In this document: positions 24,559 to 33,756 of the stretch, in pieces
How the letters are laid out: every line of letters starts with the position of its first letter
Position numbering within the stretch: position 1 is the stretch's first letter
Source of the DNA: Clostridium sp. D53t1_180928_C8
GTDB taxonomy: Bacteria > Bacillota > Clostridia > Clostridiales > Clostridiaceae
Assembly (NCBI RefSeq): GCF_015667795.1
Contig: NZ_JADPEL010000003.1
Location: 143,851-207,850, forward strand
Direction of reading: 5' to 3'
Length of the DNA stretch: 64,000 nt
Program-made: the position numbers and the translations under genes
Notes under the pieces: generated by a model
The model's database searches: none
Told to the model about the DNA's origin: nothing
What the model saw: only the letters and a program-made list of their open reading frames with translations

Positions 24559-26157
24559 TTATAGTTGTTTATATCTTTCTATAATTCTTTCTGCAACTTT
24601 AATTCCATCAACTGCTGCTGATACAATTCCACCTGCAAACCCAGCACCTTCTCCACATGGGTATAATCCACCTAATGAAATACTTTCTAATCTCTCATTT
24701 CTTGTTATTTTCACTGGAGCTGAAGTTCTTGTTTCTATACCTGTTAAAACGGCATCTTCTCTTCCGTATCCCTTAATTTTTCTATCAAAGTTATTAACTC
24801 CATCTTTTATTCCATCTACAACATATGAAGGTAAACATTCTCTCATATCTGCAAATTCAAAACCTGGTTCATAACTTGGAGTAACCGCACCAAGCTTAGT
24901 TGATTTTCTATCATTAACAAAATCACCTAATAATTGAACTGGTGCATTATAATTTCCGCCACCTACTTTATATGCTAGTGATTCATAATGTCTTTGGAAT
25001 TCCATACCTCTTAGAACTGAACTTCCTTCAAAATCTTCTGGACCAACAGTTACAACTAAAGCTGAATTTGAATTTTCCTTATCTCTTGCATGATAACTCA
25101 TTCCATTAGAAACTAGTCTCTTTTCTTCAGATGCTGCTGCAACAACAACGCCACCTGGACACATACAAAATGAATATACTCCTCTTCCTAACGCTCTACT
25201 TTGGTATGTTAAGTTGTAACTAGCTGCTTGTAATCTTGGATGACTAGCCATCTTTCCATATTGTCCTATATTTATCATCTCTTGAGGATGTTCTATTCTA
25301 ACTCCAATTGCAAATGCTTTTGGTTCCATGAATATTCCAATATTATTTAACATTTCATATGTATCTCTTGAACTATGTCCCAAAGCTAAAACTAAAGCTT
25401 CACAAGGAATTTCATCTCCATTTACAACTATACTTTTCACTTTTCCATCATTACTTTTTATGTACTCAAGCTTAGAAGAAAAACGAACTTCTCCTCCTAA
25501 AGCAATAATTTGCTTTCTTATATTTTTAACTACATCTTTTAATATATCAGTTCCTACATGTGGTTTTGCCTCATATTTAATCTCTTTTGGTGCTCCGGCT
25601 TTAACTAATTCTGCTAAAACATAATCACACTTTTTATCCTTAATTCTAGTAGTTAACTTACCATCTGAAAATGATCCTGCTCCACCTTCTCCAAACTGTA
25701 CATTAGATTCTAAATTCAACTCTCCAGTTTTCCAGAACTTATCCACAGTTTCGGTTCTTTTATCAACATCTTCTCCACGTTCTATCACCAATGGTTTATA
25801 ACCTTTTTGAGCTAACATTAATGCTGAAAACAATCCCGCTGGCCCTAATCCAACAACAACTGGTCTATGATTTAATATTTCTTCACCTGGCTCAACATCT
25901 GGATCATATTTTGAATTATCTATTCTTACATCATTATCATGAACTCTATTTACTAACTTTTCTTCATCCTTATGCTCAAGCTCAATTGCATATGTAAATT
26001 TAATGTTATCCTTATTTCTAGCATCTATACTTTCTCTAACGATTTTAAAATTTTTAATTTCATCTGAAGAAATTCTTAGTTTCTTACTAGCTTTCTTTTT
26101 TAATAATTTTATATCATCATCTAACCCAAGACTTAGGTTGTTAATTCTTATAGTCAT
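24559..26157 (-). CDS. FAD-dependent dehydrogenase, COG2509 family
   Basis: A 532-residue flavoprotein. An N-terminal alpha/beta domain (about 1-85) precedes a Rossmann FAD site PVVVGLGPAGLFSALMLAQKGYKPLVIERG (about 100-130). Further marks are NVQFGEGGAGSFSDGKLTTRIKD, ALGHSSRDTYEML, FCMCPGGVVVAAASE and the C-terminal LYPCGEGAGFAGGIVSAAVDGIKVAE. This set is typical of a widespread, uncharacterised FAD-dependent dehydrogenase family; no substrate is known to me. Start at ATG 26157 (AAGGG eight bases upstream); GTG 26166 is less likely. It appears to be a single-gene unit with its own terminator. Confidence 0.88.
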   Translation of the reverse strand: MTIRINNLSLGLDDDIKLLKKKASKKLRISSDEIKNFKIVRESIDARNKDNIKFTYAIELEHKDEEKLVNRVHDNDVRIDNSKYDPDVEPGEEILNHRPVVVGLGPAGLFSALMLAQKGYKPLVIERGEDVDKRTETVDKFWKTGELNLESNVQFGEGGAGSFSDGKLTTRIKDKKCDYVLAELVKAGAPKEIKYEAKPHVGTDILKDVVKNIRKQIIALGGEVRFSSKLEYIKSNDGKVKSIVVNGDEIPCEALVLALGHSSRDTYEMLNNIGIFMEPKAFAIGVRIEHPQEMINIGQYGKMASHPRLQAASYNLTYQSRALGRGVYSFCMCPGGVVVAAASEEKRLVSNGMSYHARDKENSNSALVVTVGPEDFEGSSVLRGMEFQRHYESLAYKVGGGNYNAPVQLLGDFVNDRKSTKLGAVTPSYEPGFEFADMRECLPSYVVDGIKDGVNNFDRKIKGYGREDAVLTGIETRTSAPVKITRNERLESISLGGLYPCGEGAGFAGGIVSAAVDGIKVAERIIERYKQL

Positions 26158-26271
26158 ATAAATCACCCTTAATAATATTATTTCTAGTTTTTAATATTGT
26201 AACACAAGAGATTGATAGTTAACAGTTTTAAGTGGTAAGTTATAAATTAACCTTTAATTTATTTCTTACAA

Positions 26272-26304
26272 ACATAAAAAGAAAGTTGACATATGCCAAC
26301 TTTC
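26272..26304 (-). terminator. Terminator after cdaR
   Basis: A 10-bp stem GAAAGTTGGC/GTCAACTTTC (one G-U pair) with an ATAT loop and TTTTTATG after it on the minus strand, a few bases past the cdaR stop. Confidence 0.85.
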
Positions 26305-26310
26305 CCTTAA

Positions 26311-27570
26311 CTACTGTTGTGGTACCTCTTCTTCTACGACATCACCATTAGTTGGTACGTCCTTTGTTACTGTCAATTTTATATCACTTACAGTATCTAT
26401 TTTTACATTCTCTACACCAACTAGATTTACAGTTGGCTTCTTAGTAAATTCACCGCCTTCAATATATTCGGATACATCTAATTCAGCAGTAAAGTTTGCA
26501 TCTGTTAAACTATTTAATATATCCTCAAATCCAGAAACAGTTATAGTAACCTTAGTATTATCTGGAACAACAGTTATTCCTTCTTTCTGTCCAATCATTG
26601 AATAATCAATTGTAAACTCTCTTGTTTGTGATTTTTCCAAAACTATATTAACAGTTATAGAATTCTCACCATTATGAATCAGAATTCCATCTGGTATTCC
26701 TAACGCAACTTCAATATTAGTACTATCTTTTATTTCAGAAAGATTTATAACTTCCGTTCCAATTTCATTAATAGAGCTTAAAATATCTTCTGGTCCCGTT
26801 ATTCCTATTTCTGTAGTAGATGAACTTATTGATTTCAATTTCAACCCATTTGCTAATGTTCCTGTAGTATTTATTTTAATTGGAATTGTCCTTCCTTCAT
26901 TTATTTCAATAGTCGCTTCTGCCCACTTTTGTGATAACTGAACACCTGTAACTTCTTTATCATTTTCATCTACTGGTGTAACAATATAATTCTTAACTAT
27001 TGTCTTTACAGCATTACTTTCTTCACCCTCTGCAATAACCTTTGTTACAGTATTTACTAAAGATTCTGGACCTGATACCACTATAGTTTCTGGACTAAAT
27101 ATAGGTGTTGCTACATAATAGCTTGACTTTGAAATAACATCAATTTTAGATTTTACTGGAACTTCTTTGGTAGCATATCCTTCGGTATTTATTGTTATTG
27201 TCAAACCATTGCTATTTTTTACTTTAACTGTACTTGGAGCATTTTCTATATTTACTGCAATCTTATTTTCCCCTTTTTTAAGTACAAATTCACTTAAATC
27301 TACAGTTATAGTAAAATCACTTTTATCTACACTAAATAAATCTTGACTATTTCCTTCTATTTTTAAATTTACATAAAACTCTTGATTTGGCGATAATGAC
27401 AATCCTGCATCCTTTAAACTATCAGTATTTTTTATTTCTACTGGCACTCTACTTAACTCATAAGACTTTATTGGATTTTCTATATTAGTCACATAAATCC
27501 ATAATCCCAACGATAGTAAAAGACACACTAATTGAACAATTATTTTCTGTTTATTTTTCCAGTTATCCAC
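26311..27570 (-). CDS. cdaR: YbbR-domain regulator of diadenylate cyclase (CdaR)
   Basis: A 419-residue protein with an N-terminal membrane anchor (IIVQLVCLLLSLGLWIYVTNIENP, about residues 10-30) followed by four YbbR-type beta repeats, seen as recurring VPVEIKN, VPVKSKIDV, VVSGPESLVNTV and IGITGPEDILSSI stretches. In other Firmicutes CdaR binds and modulates CdaA at the outer face of the membrane. Start GTG 27570; the gene overlaps cdaA by 31 bases. A Pro/Glu/Val-rich tail (VVEEEVPQQ) ends it. Confidence 0.9.
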   Translation of the reverse strand: MDNWKNKQKIIVQLVCLLLSLGLWIYVTNIENPIKSYELSRVPVEIKNTDSLKDAGLSLSPNQEFYVNLKIEGNSQDLFSVDKSDFTITVDLSEFVLKKGENKIAVNIENAPSTVKVKNSNGLTITINTEGYATKEVPVKSKIDVISKSSYYVATPIFSPETIVVSGPESLVNTVTKVIAEGEESNAVKTIVKNYIVTPVDENDKEVTGVQLSQKWAEATIEINEGRTIPIKINTTGTLANGLKLKSISSSTTEIGITGPEDILSSINEIGTEVINLSEIKDSTNIEVALGIPDGILIHNGENSITVNIVLEKSQTREFTIDYSMIGQKEGITVVPDNTKVTITVSGFEDILNSLTDANFTAELDVSEYIEGGEFTKKPTVNLVGVENVKIDTVSDIKLTVTKDVPTNGDVVEEEVPQQ

Positions 27571-28394
27571 GTTTTCACCTTCTTGCCAGCAGATTTAACA
27601 TTTTTCTCTTCTCTATGTTCCATTATCTTAAGTAATATTGTTCTTAATCTATCTTTATCATAGTTTCTAGTTAAACGTCCATTTATAGCTAAAGAAATAA
27701 TTCCTGTTTCTTCAGATACTATTATAACAAGTGCATCAGATATTTCTGATAACCCTATTGCTGCTCTATGTCTAGTTCCTAGTTTTTTATTAATCTCTTT
27801 ATTATTAGTTAAAGGTAAAACACATCCTGATGCTAATATTTTATCTCTTCCTATTATTGTTGCACCATCATGAAGTGGTGTGTTTACAACAAATATATTT
27901 TCTAATAAATTTGATGTTATCTTTGCTTCTAATATAGTTCCTGAGGATATTATTTCTCCAAGACCTGTTCCTTGTTCAATTGCAATTAGTGCACCTGTTT
28001 TTGTTTCTGCTAAATTAGAAACTGCATTTACAATTTCACTAACATATATATTCCTCTGTTCTCTATCTTCAAAGCCATGTTTATCTTCAAAAGCACTTCT
28101 TCCTAAATGTTCTAATGCTCTCCTTATCTCTGGCTGAAATATTATAACAACTGATATTATTCCAATAGTTAAAGTCTTGCTTAATATAAAATATAACATA
28201 CTTAAATTAAGTATAGAACTAATTGGAATTAGTATTATTATAAACGCTATTCCTTTTAACAGCTGTTCTGCCCTTGTTTCTTTAATAAGCATATACCCTT
28301 TATAAAATATAAATGCTACTACTAAAATATCAATAACAGCAGTAACCGACATGCTCTTTAGTGAATTCATTATCATTGAAATAAAATTTTGCAT
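27540..28394 (-). CDS. cdaA: Diadenylate cyclase CdaA
   Basis: A 284-residue c-di-AMP synthase: 2 ATP gives cyclic di-AMP. Three membrane helices lie in the first 90 residues, then the DAC domain with catalytic motifs DGATIIG (about 176-182) and GTRHRAAIGLSE (about 208-219). c-di-AMP controls potassium and osmotic balance. The gene comes first in cdaA-cdaR; the usual third gene glmM is not next (a terminator and the COG2509 gene follow). Confidence 0.96.
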   Translation of the reverse strand: MQNFISMIMNSLKSMSVTAVIDILVVAFIFYKGYMLIKETRAEQLLKGIAFIIILIPISSILNLSMLYFILSKTLTIGIISVVIIFQPEIRRALEHLGRSAFEDKHGFEDREQRNIYVSEIVNAVSNLAETKTGALIAIEQGTGLGEIISSGTILEAKITSNLLENIFVVNTPLHDGATIIGRDKILASGCVLPLTNNKEINKKLGTRHRAAIGLSEISDALVIIVSEETGIISLAINGRLTRNYDKDRLRTILLKIMEHREEKNVKSAGKKVKTWITGKINRK

Positions 28395-28640
28395 TTAATC
28401 CACCACCATAAAATTTCTAATTAAATTATACACTATTCTCATAATTGTTAAAATATTATAATTCTATTTTTATTTATCCAAATTCTTTCATATTTATTAT
28501 AAAGCTTACATACTCTTTATTTTCAACATGAAATTTAAAATTATTTAAGTATATTTTATTTTTCATAATAATATAAATTATAGAAAAAGTTTTTTTCATA
28601 ATATTTAATACTGTAAATTAACTTAAAGGATGTGATATAT

Positions 28641-29663
28641 ATGGAAAACATAAAAAAATCATTTTCTGAAAATAAAACCTTTGTCATAACATTATTAATT
28701 TGTGTATTTTTAACTTCATCTATGATGTTATTATTACATAAACCTAATAATTCTATTTCCTCTACTACTGATAACAAAGATATTATTATCAAGGATTCTG
28801 TTTTAAAAGATTTTGAACCTTATGTTACAGAGTTATCTAAAATAAATTTATCATTAAAAAAATGTATTAATGGTGTAACTATAAATAGTAAATCTGCTTA
28901 TAGCATACTAAATGATGATTTAAAACAATTAAAAGAATTAAGAGAAAAGGTTTCTGCAGTGGTAATAGCCAATAATAATACCCCTGACATTATTCCTAAA
29001 CTAATCTCATGTATAGAAAATACAGAATCATTATATAGTTATTGTGTTGATGTCTTATCTTATACAAGTAATGTGTCTACAGCAGAAATTACATCTCAAA
29101 TCCTACTTTTAAAGGAAAGTTGTGAAAAAAGTTATGAAGAATTATCTCCTTATGGTTTTTCTTTAACATTACCTGAAGAAAGTGAAACATTTTTAGATAA
29201 TTTAATTGGATATTTAAATACCTTAGAAAAGATAAATAGAGAAGAAGCAATAAAAACTACTCAATACAACTCATATATTGAAAGACTAACTAAGTGTACA
29301 AATGAATTTTCTGGAATATTAGAAGACTTAGAACCCGCTATAAATCTAATAAGAAAGGAAAATAGATCTCTTGATGTAATTCTTAATGATATTAACGAAA
29401 AAGAAAATACTCTTGAGACTATAAAAAAAGATTTCAACTATTCTTCAATACCAGAGGGATGTATTTCTTATTATAACTGCTTAAATAATACTTTTAAGTT
29501 ATATTCAACTTATTTAAACTCATTAAAGATTGCTGTTATATATGAAAAATCTTCTTCTAGCTATGAAAAAAACAAAGATAATATAAATAAAAATTATGAT
29601 AATGCCTATTCTAAATATAAAGATGTAAAAACTTCCTTTGAATCATTATTAAACTCTTTTTGA
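28641..29663 (+). CDS. Membrane-anchored helical protein of unknown function
   Basis: A 340-residue protein I do not recognise. The N-terminus has a basic stretch and one hydrophobic segment (VITLLICVFLTSSMMLLL, about residues 14-31), which looks like a signal anchor; the rest is soluble, charged and predicted helical with Leu/Ile heptad-like spacing (for example ILNDINEKENTLETIKKDF) and a Lys/Tyr-rich tail. Most of it should be outside the cell. I start it at ATG 28641, with AAAGGA ten bases upstream; GTG 28632 sits on top of that site. It lies 73 bases upstream of a SleB-type hydrolase on the same strand. No enzyme motif is visible. Confidence 0.7.
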   Translation: MENIKKSFSENKTFVITLLICVFLTSSMMLLLHKPNNSISSTTDNKDIIIKDSVLKDFEPYVTELSKINLSLKKCINGVTINSKSAYSILNDDLKQLKELREKVSAVVIANNNTPDIIPKLISCIENTESLYSYCVDVLSYTSNVSTAEITSQILLLKESCEKSYEELSPYGFSLTLPEESETFLDNLIGYLNTLEKINREEAIKTTQYNSYIERLTKCTNEFSGILEDLEPAINLIRKENRSLDVILNDINEKENTLETIKKDFNYSSIPEGCISYYNCLNNTFKLYSTYLNSLKIAVIYEKSSSSYEKNKDNINKNYDNAYSKYKDVKTSFESLLNSF

Positions 29664-29736
29664 TAATGTTTTGTATTATTTTAAATTTTCTGGGTAAAAT
29701 ATATCTCGATTGGGTTATTCCAAAAGGAGGTTTTTT

Positions 29737-30315
29737 ATGAAACTTGGAAAATTCTTATTTTGTATTATTCTAACCCTGTCTCTTTCAGCACTTGACTTAA
29801 GCTTATCAAATTTATATACTGCTGAGGTAAGCGCAAGTACAAGAATAGAAAATACTTTATTAAATTTAGAAAACAATAAAAATAACTATATAAATATATC
29901 TGATGAAGAATATGTAGAAGTTTTTAAAGAAAATAATCAATTACTTTATTTAACACAATCAGATATTTATTTAATGTCTCAAGTAGTATATGCTGAAAGT
30001 AAGGGTGAGCCCTATGAGGGTAAAGTTGCTGTTGCATCAGTAATATTAAACAGAGCTCTTAATACTGGATTTCCAAATACAATTGAAGGTGTTATATTCC
30101 AACCTAGAGCTTTTTCTTGCATTGTTGATGGCCAAATTAATGTTGAACCAACTCAAGAATGCTTTGATGCTGTATATGATGCATTAAGCGGTAATGATCC
30201 TACAGGAGATGCTGTATTTTTTTACAATCCTGATATAGCTACTTGCACTTGGATGCAAAGTGTTGAGAAGCATAATATAATAACCATAGGACAACATTTA
30301 TTTTTTACATTATGA
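29737..30315 (+). CDS. Secreted cell-wall hydrolase, SleB catalytic-domain type
   Basis: A 192-residue protein: a signal peptide (KLGKFLFCIILTLSLSALDLSLS, cleaved perhaps after VSA near residue 34), a linker, and a SleB/Hydrolase_2 domain (about 78-190). The domain reads DIYLMSQVVYAESKGEPYEGKVAVASVILNR, with the Glu of YAESKGEP as the catalytic acid, then FPNTIEGVIFQPRAFSC and ATCTWMQSVEKHNIITIGQHLF. SleB enzymes are cortex-lytic transglycosylases in germination. It lacks the PG_binding_1 domain of Bacillus SleB, so it could also be a CwlJ-like or vegetative enzyme. Start ATG 29737 has AAAGGAGG six bases upstream. Confidence 0.87.
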   Translation: MKLGKFLFCIILTLSLSALDLSLSNLYTAEVSASTRIENTLLNLENNKNNYINISDEEYVEVFKENNQLLYLTQSDIYLMSQVVYAESKGEPYEGKVAVASVILNRALNTGFPNTIEGVIFQPRAFSCIVDGQINVEPTQECFDAVYDALSGNDPTGDAVFFYNPDIATCTWMQSVEKHNIITIGQHLFFTL

Positions 30316-30323
30316 TGAAAATT

Positions 30324-30346
30324 AGGGCTACCTTTATGGTAGCCCT
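30324..30346. terminator. Shared bidirectional terminator (sleB-like gene / iadA)
   Basis: A perfect 9-bp GC-rich stem AGGGCTACC/GGTAGCCCT with a five-base loop between two converging genes. T-rich sequence follows on the minus strand (AATTTTCAT); the plus-strand side is weaker (TAAATATTATT). Confidence 0.8.
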
Positions 30347-30352
30347 TAAATA

Positions 30353-31525
30353 TTATTCAAAAGTTGGCTTAATAATTGCTTTTCCTTCTTCAACAACAAC
30401 CTTTCCCTTAGCAATAACAGTATCAATATCTAAACTTTCTTTATTAACTATAACAAGATCAGCATCTCTACCACTTTCTATTCTTCCTTTATTATTTAAT
30501 TTTAAAACTTCAGCAACATTAGAAGTTATAACCTTAATAGCTTCTTCTATAGGCACCTTATGCTCTATTATACTTTCCTTAACTTCTCCATAAAGTGTTT
30601 TTACTGAACATATTCCAAGCCCAACTAATTTACCACTATCATCAAATACCGGCATACTCCCATTTCCATCTGAAGAAAATGTTATATGTTTAATATCTAC
30701 TCCCTTCTTTAATAGAAGTGCTAATCCTTCACCAGCCCTTAACTCTCCTGGTTCTAAAAATCTTGGGTCTGAGCTTGTTGTTAAATCAATGAATCCACCA
30801 TTTTTAGCATAGTCGATTCCTACCTCAAATAATTTATCACTTCTATTAATATGTGTTGGTAAAAGTTGAGTTGCTGGTATTTCAGTTTCTTCAATTACTT
30901 TAAATAAATATTCTAATCTTCTTGCTCCATCACCTAAATGAACATTAACAATTCCAGCTTTTCCTGATAATATTCCACCTACTCTCGCTTGTGCTACTGT
31001 ATTTACAAAATCATCATATGTAGCTTGTGAACTTCTATGATCAGATAAAGCAACTTCTCCAACACCGATAACCTTATCTACCATCATGAAATCACCTTTA
31101 ATACTTTCTGTAATAGTCTTTACTGGTATTTCATAAGAACCTGTATAACAGTAAGATGTTATTCCCTCTTCTTCTAATCCTTTAGCTTTAGCAATTAATG
31201 CTCTCATACTTCTACATACTCCATCTGTTCCTATACATCCTACTACTGTTGTAATCCCAGCTTCAACCAAAGAAATAATTGATATCTCTGGAGTTCTAGT
31301 TTTAAATCCACCTTCTCCTCCCCCACCAATTATATGGACATGACAATCTAAAAATCCTGGAAAAATCAACTTTCCAGCTCCATCTATTGTTTCTATTTCT
31401 ACAAAATTATCGGGAATATTAACCTTGTCATAAACTCCTTCAATTTTATCGTTTACTATGACAATATCCTTTTTACCCATATTTTCTGGTGCATAAACAT
31501 TAATATTTTTAATAACAGTAATCAT
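30353..31525 (-). CDS. iadA: Isoaspartyl (beta-aspartyl) dipeptidase
   Basis: A 390-residue amidohydrolase that splits L-isoaspartyl dipeptides from damaged proteins. Metal-binding motifs: FPGFLDCHVHIIGGGGEGGF (HxH), then GEVALSDHRSSQ, NVHLGDGARRLEYLF and LLPTHINRS, and SDGNGSMPVFDDSGK with the catalytic Asp. The GGGGEGGFKTRTPE stretch is specific for IadA among amidohydrolases. Start at ATG 31525; the upstream in-frame ATG at 31543 overlaps the AAGGAGGG ribosome site. Confidence 0.95.
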   Translation of the reverse strand: MITVIKNINVYAPENMGKKDIVIVNDKIEGVYDKVNIPDNFVEIETIDGAGKLIFPGFLDCHVHIIGGGGEGGFKTRTPEISIISLVEAGITTVVGCIGTDGVCRSMRALIAKAKGLEEEGITSYCYTGSYEIPVKTITESIKGDFMMVDKVIGVGEVALSDHRSSQATYDDFVNTVAQARVGGILSGKAGIVNVHLGDGARRLEYLFKVIEETEIPATQLLPTHINRSDKLFEVGIDYAKNGGFIDLTTSSDPRFLEPGELRAGEGLALLLKKGVDIKHITFSSDGNGSMPVFDDSGKLVGLGICSVKTLYGEVKESIIEHKVPIEEAIKVITSNVAEVLKLNNKGRIESGRDADLVIVNKESLDIDTVIAKGKVVVEEGKAIIKPTFE

Positions 31526-31604
31526 CTTAATTCCCTCCTTCATTACCTAATAAATATTAAATTTGTTATAGCGTATTCTAAATTATGTTTATCCATAATA
31601 ATTA

Positions 31605-32129
31605 TTATAAATAAAATATCATTCCTAATACTGCAGCTATAACTATTACTAATATAGGATGAACCTTTTTTGATAACAATATAAGTCCAATTATCAAAGT
31701 TATTATTATACTTTTTATATCTATATATGCCTCCTTTGCTAAGTCAATAAATGCATATATTATAAGCGCAATAAGTATAGGCCTCATTCCTAGCAATGCA
31801 GCCTTTATAACCTTTGACTCTTTGAATTTATCTAATAATTTATTTATTACTGTTACTAATATAAACGATGTTGTAATTACCCCTAAAGTAGCAATTATAC
31901 TTCCAAATACTCCACCAACCTTATATCCAACAAATGTTGCTGAGTTTATTGCTACAGGCCCTGGTGTCATTTGAGATATACCTATTATGTCAGTAAATTC
32001 AGACATAGATATCCAATTGTTTTTTTCTACTATTTCCCTTTGTATAAAAGGTAGCATTGCATATCCTCCGCCAAAACTAAAAGTTCCTATTTTCAAAAAT
32101 GCTAAATATAATCTAATTAAAAGTTCCAT
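31605..32129 (-). CDS. Chromate-type transporter, half subunit 2
   Basis: A 174-residue CHR-family membrane protein: KIGTFSFGGGYAMLPFIQREIVEKNNWIS followed by ISQMTPGPVAINSATFVGYKVGG, the conserved signature of the family, then four to five hydrophobic helices. It is a short-chain CHR protein, working with the adjacent homologue; together they equal one full-length ChrA. Substrate (chromate or another anion) is not proven. Its start overlaps the stop of the partner (TAATG). Confidence 0.85.
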   Translation of the reverse strand: MELLIRLYLAFLKIGTFSFGGGYAMLPFIQREIVEKNNWISMSEFTDIIGISQMTPGPVAINSATFVGYKVGGVFGSIIATLGVITTSFILVTVINKLLDKFKESKVIKAALLGMRPILIALIIYAFIDLAKEAYIDIKSIIITLIIGLILLSKKVHPILVIVIAAVLGMIFYL

Positions 32130-32665
32130 TAGCTCACCCTTTTCCTTAAGAATATAGCTCCATATACTCCTGATATTATTATTACTATTACTGGATGAAT
32201 ATTAAAAGCTATTAATGCAACTAGTCCTACAATTATCGTTACTATTGTTCTAATATTTTTAGGTAACCCATTTGATAAACTAATTGCTCCTACCAATACA
32301 AGCATTGGTACTGCTGCTGTTATTCCCTGAAAAGCTGCATTAACATAATAATTATCTCTAAATTGCATAAAGAATACTGCTATTATCAATATTATAAAAA
32401 ATGAAGGTAATATTACTGCCATTAATGCAGTTATTGCTCCTACTACTCCACTTATTCTATACCCTAAAAATATTGATGTATTTATAGCTAATGCCCCCGG
32501 TAAACTTTGAGCAACTACTAAAATATCAACAAACTCTTCTTTACTTAACCACTTTTTATTTTTAACTACCTCTTCTTCAATTAATGGAATCATTGCATAC
32601 CCCCCACCAAAAGTAAATGCTCCAATCTTAAATATGGATACAAATAATTCTATTATCTTTTTCAT
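32129..32665 (-). CDS. Chromate-type transporter, half subunit 1
   Basis: A 178-residue CHR-family protein, homologous to its downstream neighbour: KIGAFTFGGGYAMIPLIEEEVVKNKKWLS and VAQSLPGALAINTSIFLGYRISG, then hydrophobic helices. The SLPGALAIN version of the motif replaces TPGPVAIN of the partner, the usual pattern for paired short-chain CHR subunits that insert in opposite orientations. The pair forms a two-gene operon. Confidence 0.85.
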   Translation of the reverse strand: MKKIIELFVSIFKIGAFTFGGGYAMIPLIEEEVVKNKKWLSKEEFVDILVVAQSLPGALAINTSIFLGYRISGVVGAITALMAVILPSFFIILIIAVFFMQFRDNYYVNAAFQGITAAVPMLVLVGAISLSNGLPKNIRTIVTIIVGLVALIAFNIHPVIVIIISGVYGAIFLRKRVS

Positions 32666-32909
32666 ATAATCACCTCATAAATTTATAATATATTTACTTT
32701 TATTATCTAAAATTAAAGTCTAAATTATCCACAAGAAATTTTTTTATCACTATTAATATAACAAATTATATAATTATTGGTAAATATTATTTATTAATGT
32801 TACTATATTCTTATTAAAATTTTATATGGTTAAAATAGTCCACTCCCTTTAAAAGTAAGAATGCAAAGAAAATTTGCGAACTTAAAAATTAAATGTAAAA
32901 GATCAATTG

Positions 32910-32930
32910 CTAGACTTATATATATCTAGA
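32910..32930. promoter_or_regulatory. Inverted repeat upstream of the XRE regulator gene
   Basis: CTAGA and TCTAG are separated by ten bases (CTTATATATA), 30 bases before the regulator start and just ahead of its ribosome site GAGGAGG. A second one, GCAAA-gaaaa-TTTGC, lies near 32861-32877. Either could be an autoregulatory operator; this is inference from symmetry and position. Confidence 0.3.
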
Positions 32931-32959
32931 ATAAATACTGGTATTGAGGAGGAAAATTT

Positions 32960-33679
32960 ATGAATATTGCAATGACAATACTTAAAATAAGAAAAGATAA
33001 AAAAATGACTCAAGAAGACTTTTCTAAATTATTTAATGTTACAAGACAAACTGTATCTAATTGGGAAAATGAAAAGAGTTATCCCGATTTAAAAACATTG
33101 ATAAAAATTAGTGATATGTTTGAAATTTCATTAGATACTTTAATGAAAGTGGACAAGACTATGGTAAAAAATTTCGACAAAGAACTATTACAAAGTAAAC
33201 TTATAAAAAATATATTAAAAGTATCTTTTATTGTACTTACTGTATTAGTTGTAACTTACGGAATTTATACTGCTATTTGGTATAATAATAAAAAAGTTTG
33301 TGAGGAAAATTTTTATTCTACTATACGAGAATTAGGCTATGAATATGATGAAAAATCAAAATTTAATGTATTAAATTATGAAGGTATTAAGTTTGTTATC
33401 GGAAATCAAGAAATGCCTAAACATAGATTTCATTTCTACGCTGGCTCTATTGATTCAGAAATTCCTGGAGAAGATGTTGGTATGAGGGTAATTGGCAATG
33501 AATATGATGCTAGTTTATATTTATCAAATAGCTATTGTGTCGATTCAAAAGGAAATATAGTTAGGGGAAATTTATCCAAAAGAGACAAGGTTACTTATGA
33601 AGAGTTAAAAGATAAAATCGCTTTAATGGCTGAAAAATCATATGAATTATATGATAAAATTTATGGCCAGTACGAATAA
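32960..33679 (+). CDS. XRE-family transcriptional regulator with a membrane segment
   Basis: A 239-residue protein: an N-terminal helix-turn-helix domain (residues 1-65; ILKIRKDKKMTQEDFSKLFNVTRQTVSNWENEKSYPDLKTLIKIS), a single membrane helix (about 82-104), then a C-terminal domain of about 130 residues with no motif I know. HTH-plus-membrane regulators of this form are common in clostridia and are thought to sense envelope or small-molecule signals. Ribosome site GAGGAGG is in place. It is divergent from the chromate-type transporter pair. Confidence 0.85.
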   Translation: MNIAMTILKIRKDKKMTQEDFSKLFNVTRQTVSNWENEKSYPDLKTLIKISDMFEISLDTLMKVDKTMVKNFDKELLQSKLIKNILKVSFIVLTVLVVTYGIYTAIWYNNKKVCEENFYSTIRELGYEYDEKSKFNVLNYEGIKFVIGNQEMPKHRFHFYAGSIDSEIPGEDVGMRVIGNEYDASLYLSNSYCVDSKGNIVRGNLSKRDKVTYEELKDKIALMAEKSYELYDKIYGQYE

Positions 33680-33720
33680 CATAATTAATTACCCTAATTT
33701 AAGTTAACATACTAAATAAA

Positions 33721-33746
33721 AAAAGAATCGCATTTGCGATTCTTTT
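33721..33746. terminator. Bidirectional terminator between the XRE gene and ptsI
   Basis: A perfect 12-bp stem (AAAAGAATCGCA/TGCGATTCTTTT) with a two-base TT loop and T-runs on both strands, between two converging genes. Confidence 0.93.
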
Positions 33747-33756
33747 TTTATTTATA

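Noticed and set aside
28556-28792. A 78-residue minus-strand frame overlapping the start of the anchored protein
   Set aside because: Composition is Tyr/Ile/Asn-rich noise in AT-rich DNA, and it overlaps a better plus-strand gene.
31605-32665. A frameshifted single chromate transporter gene
   Set aside because: The two halves each have a start, ribosome context and full CHR signature, and overlap by TAATG; this is the normal paired short-chain form.
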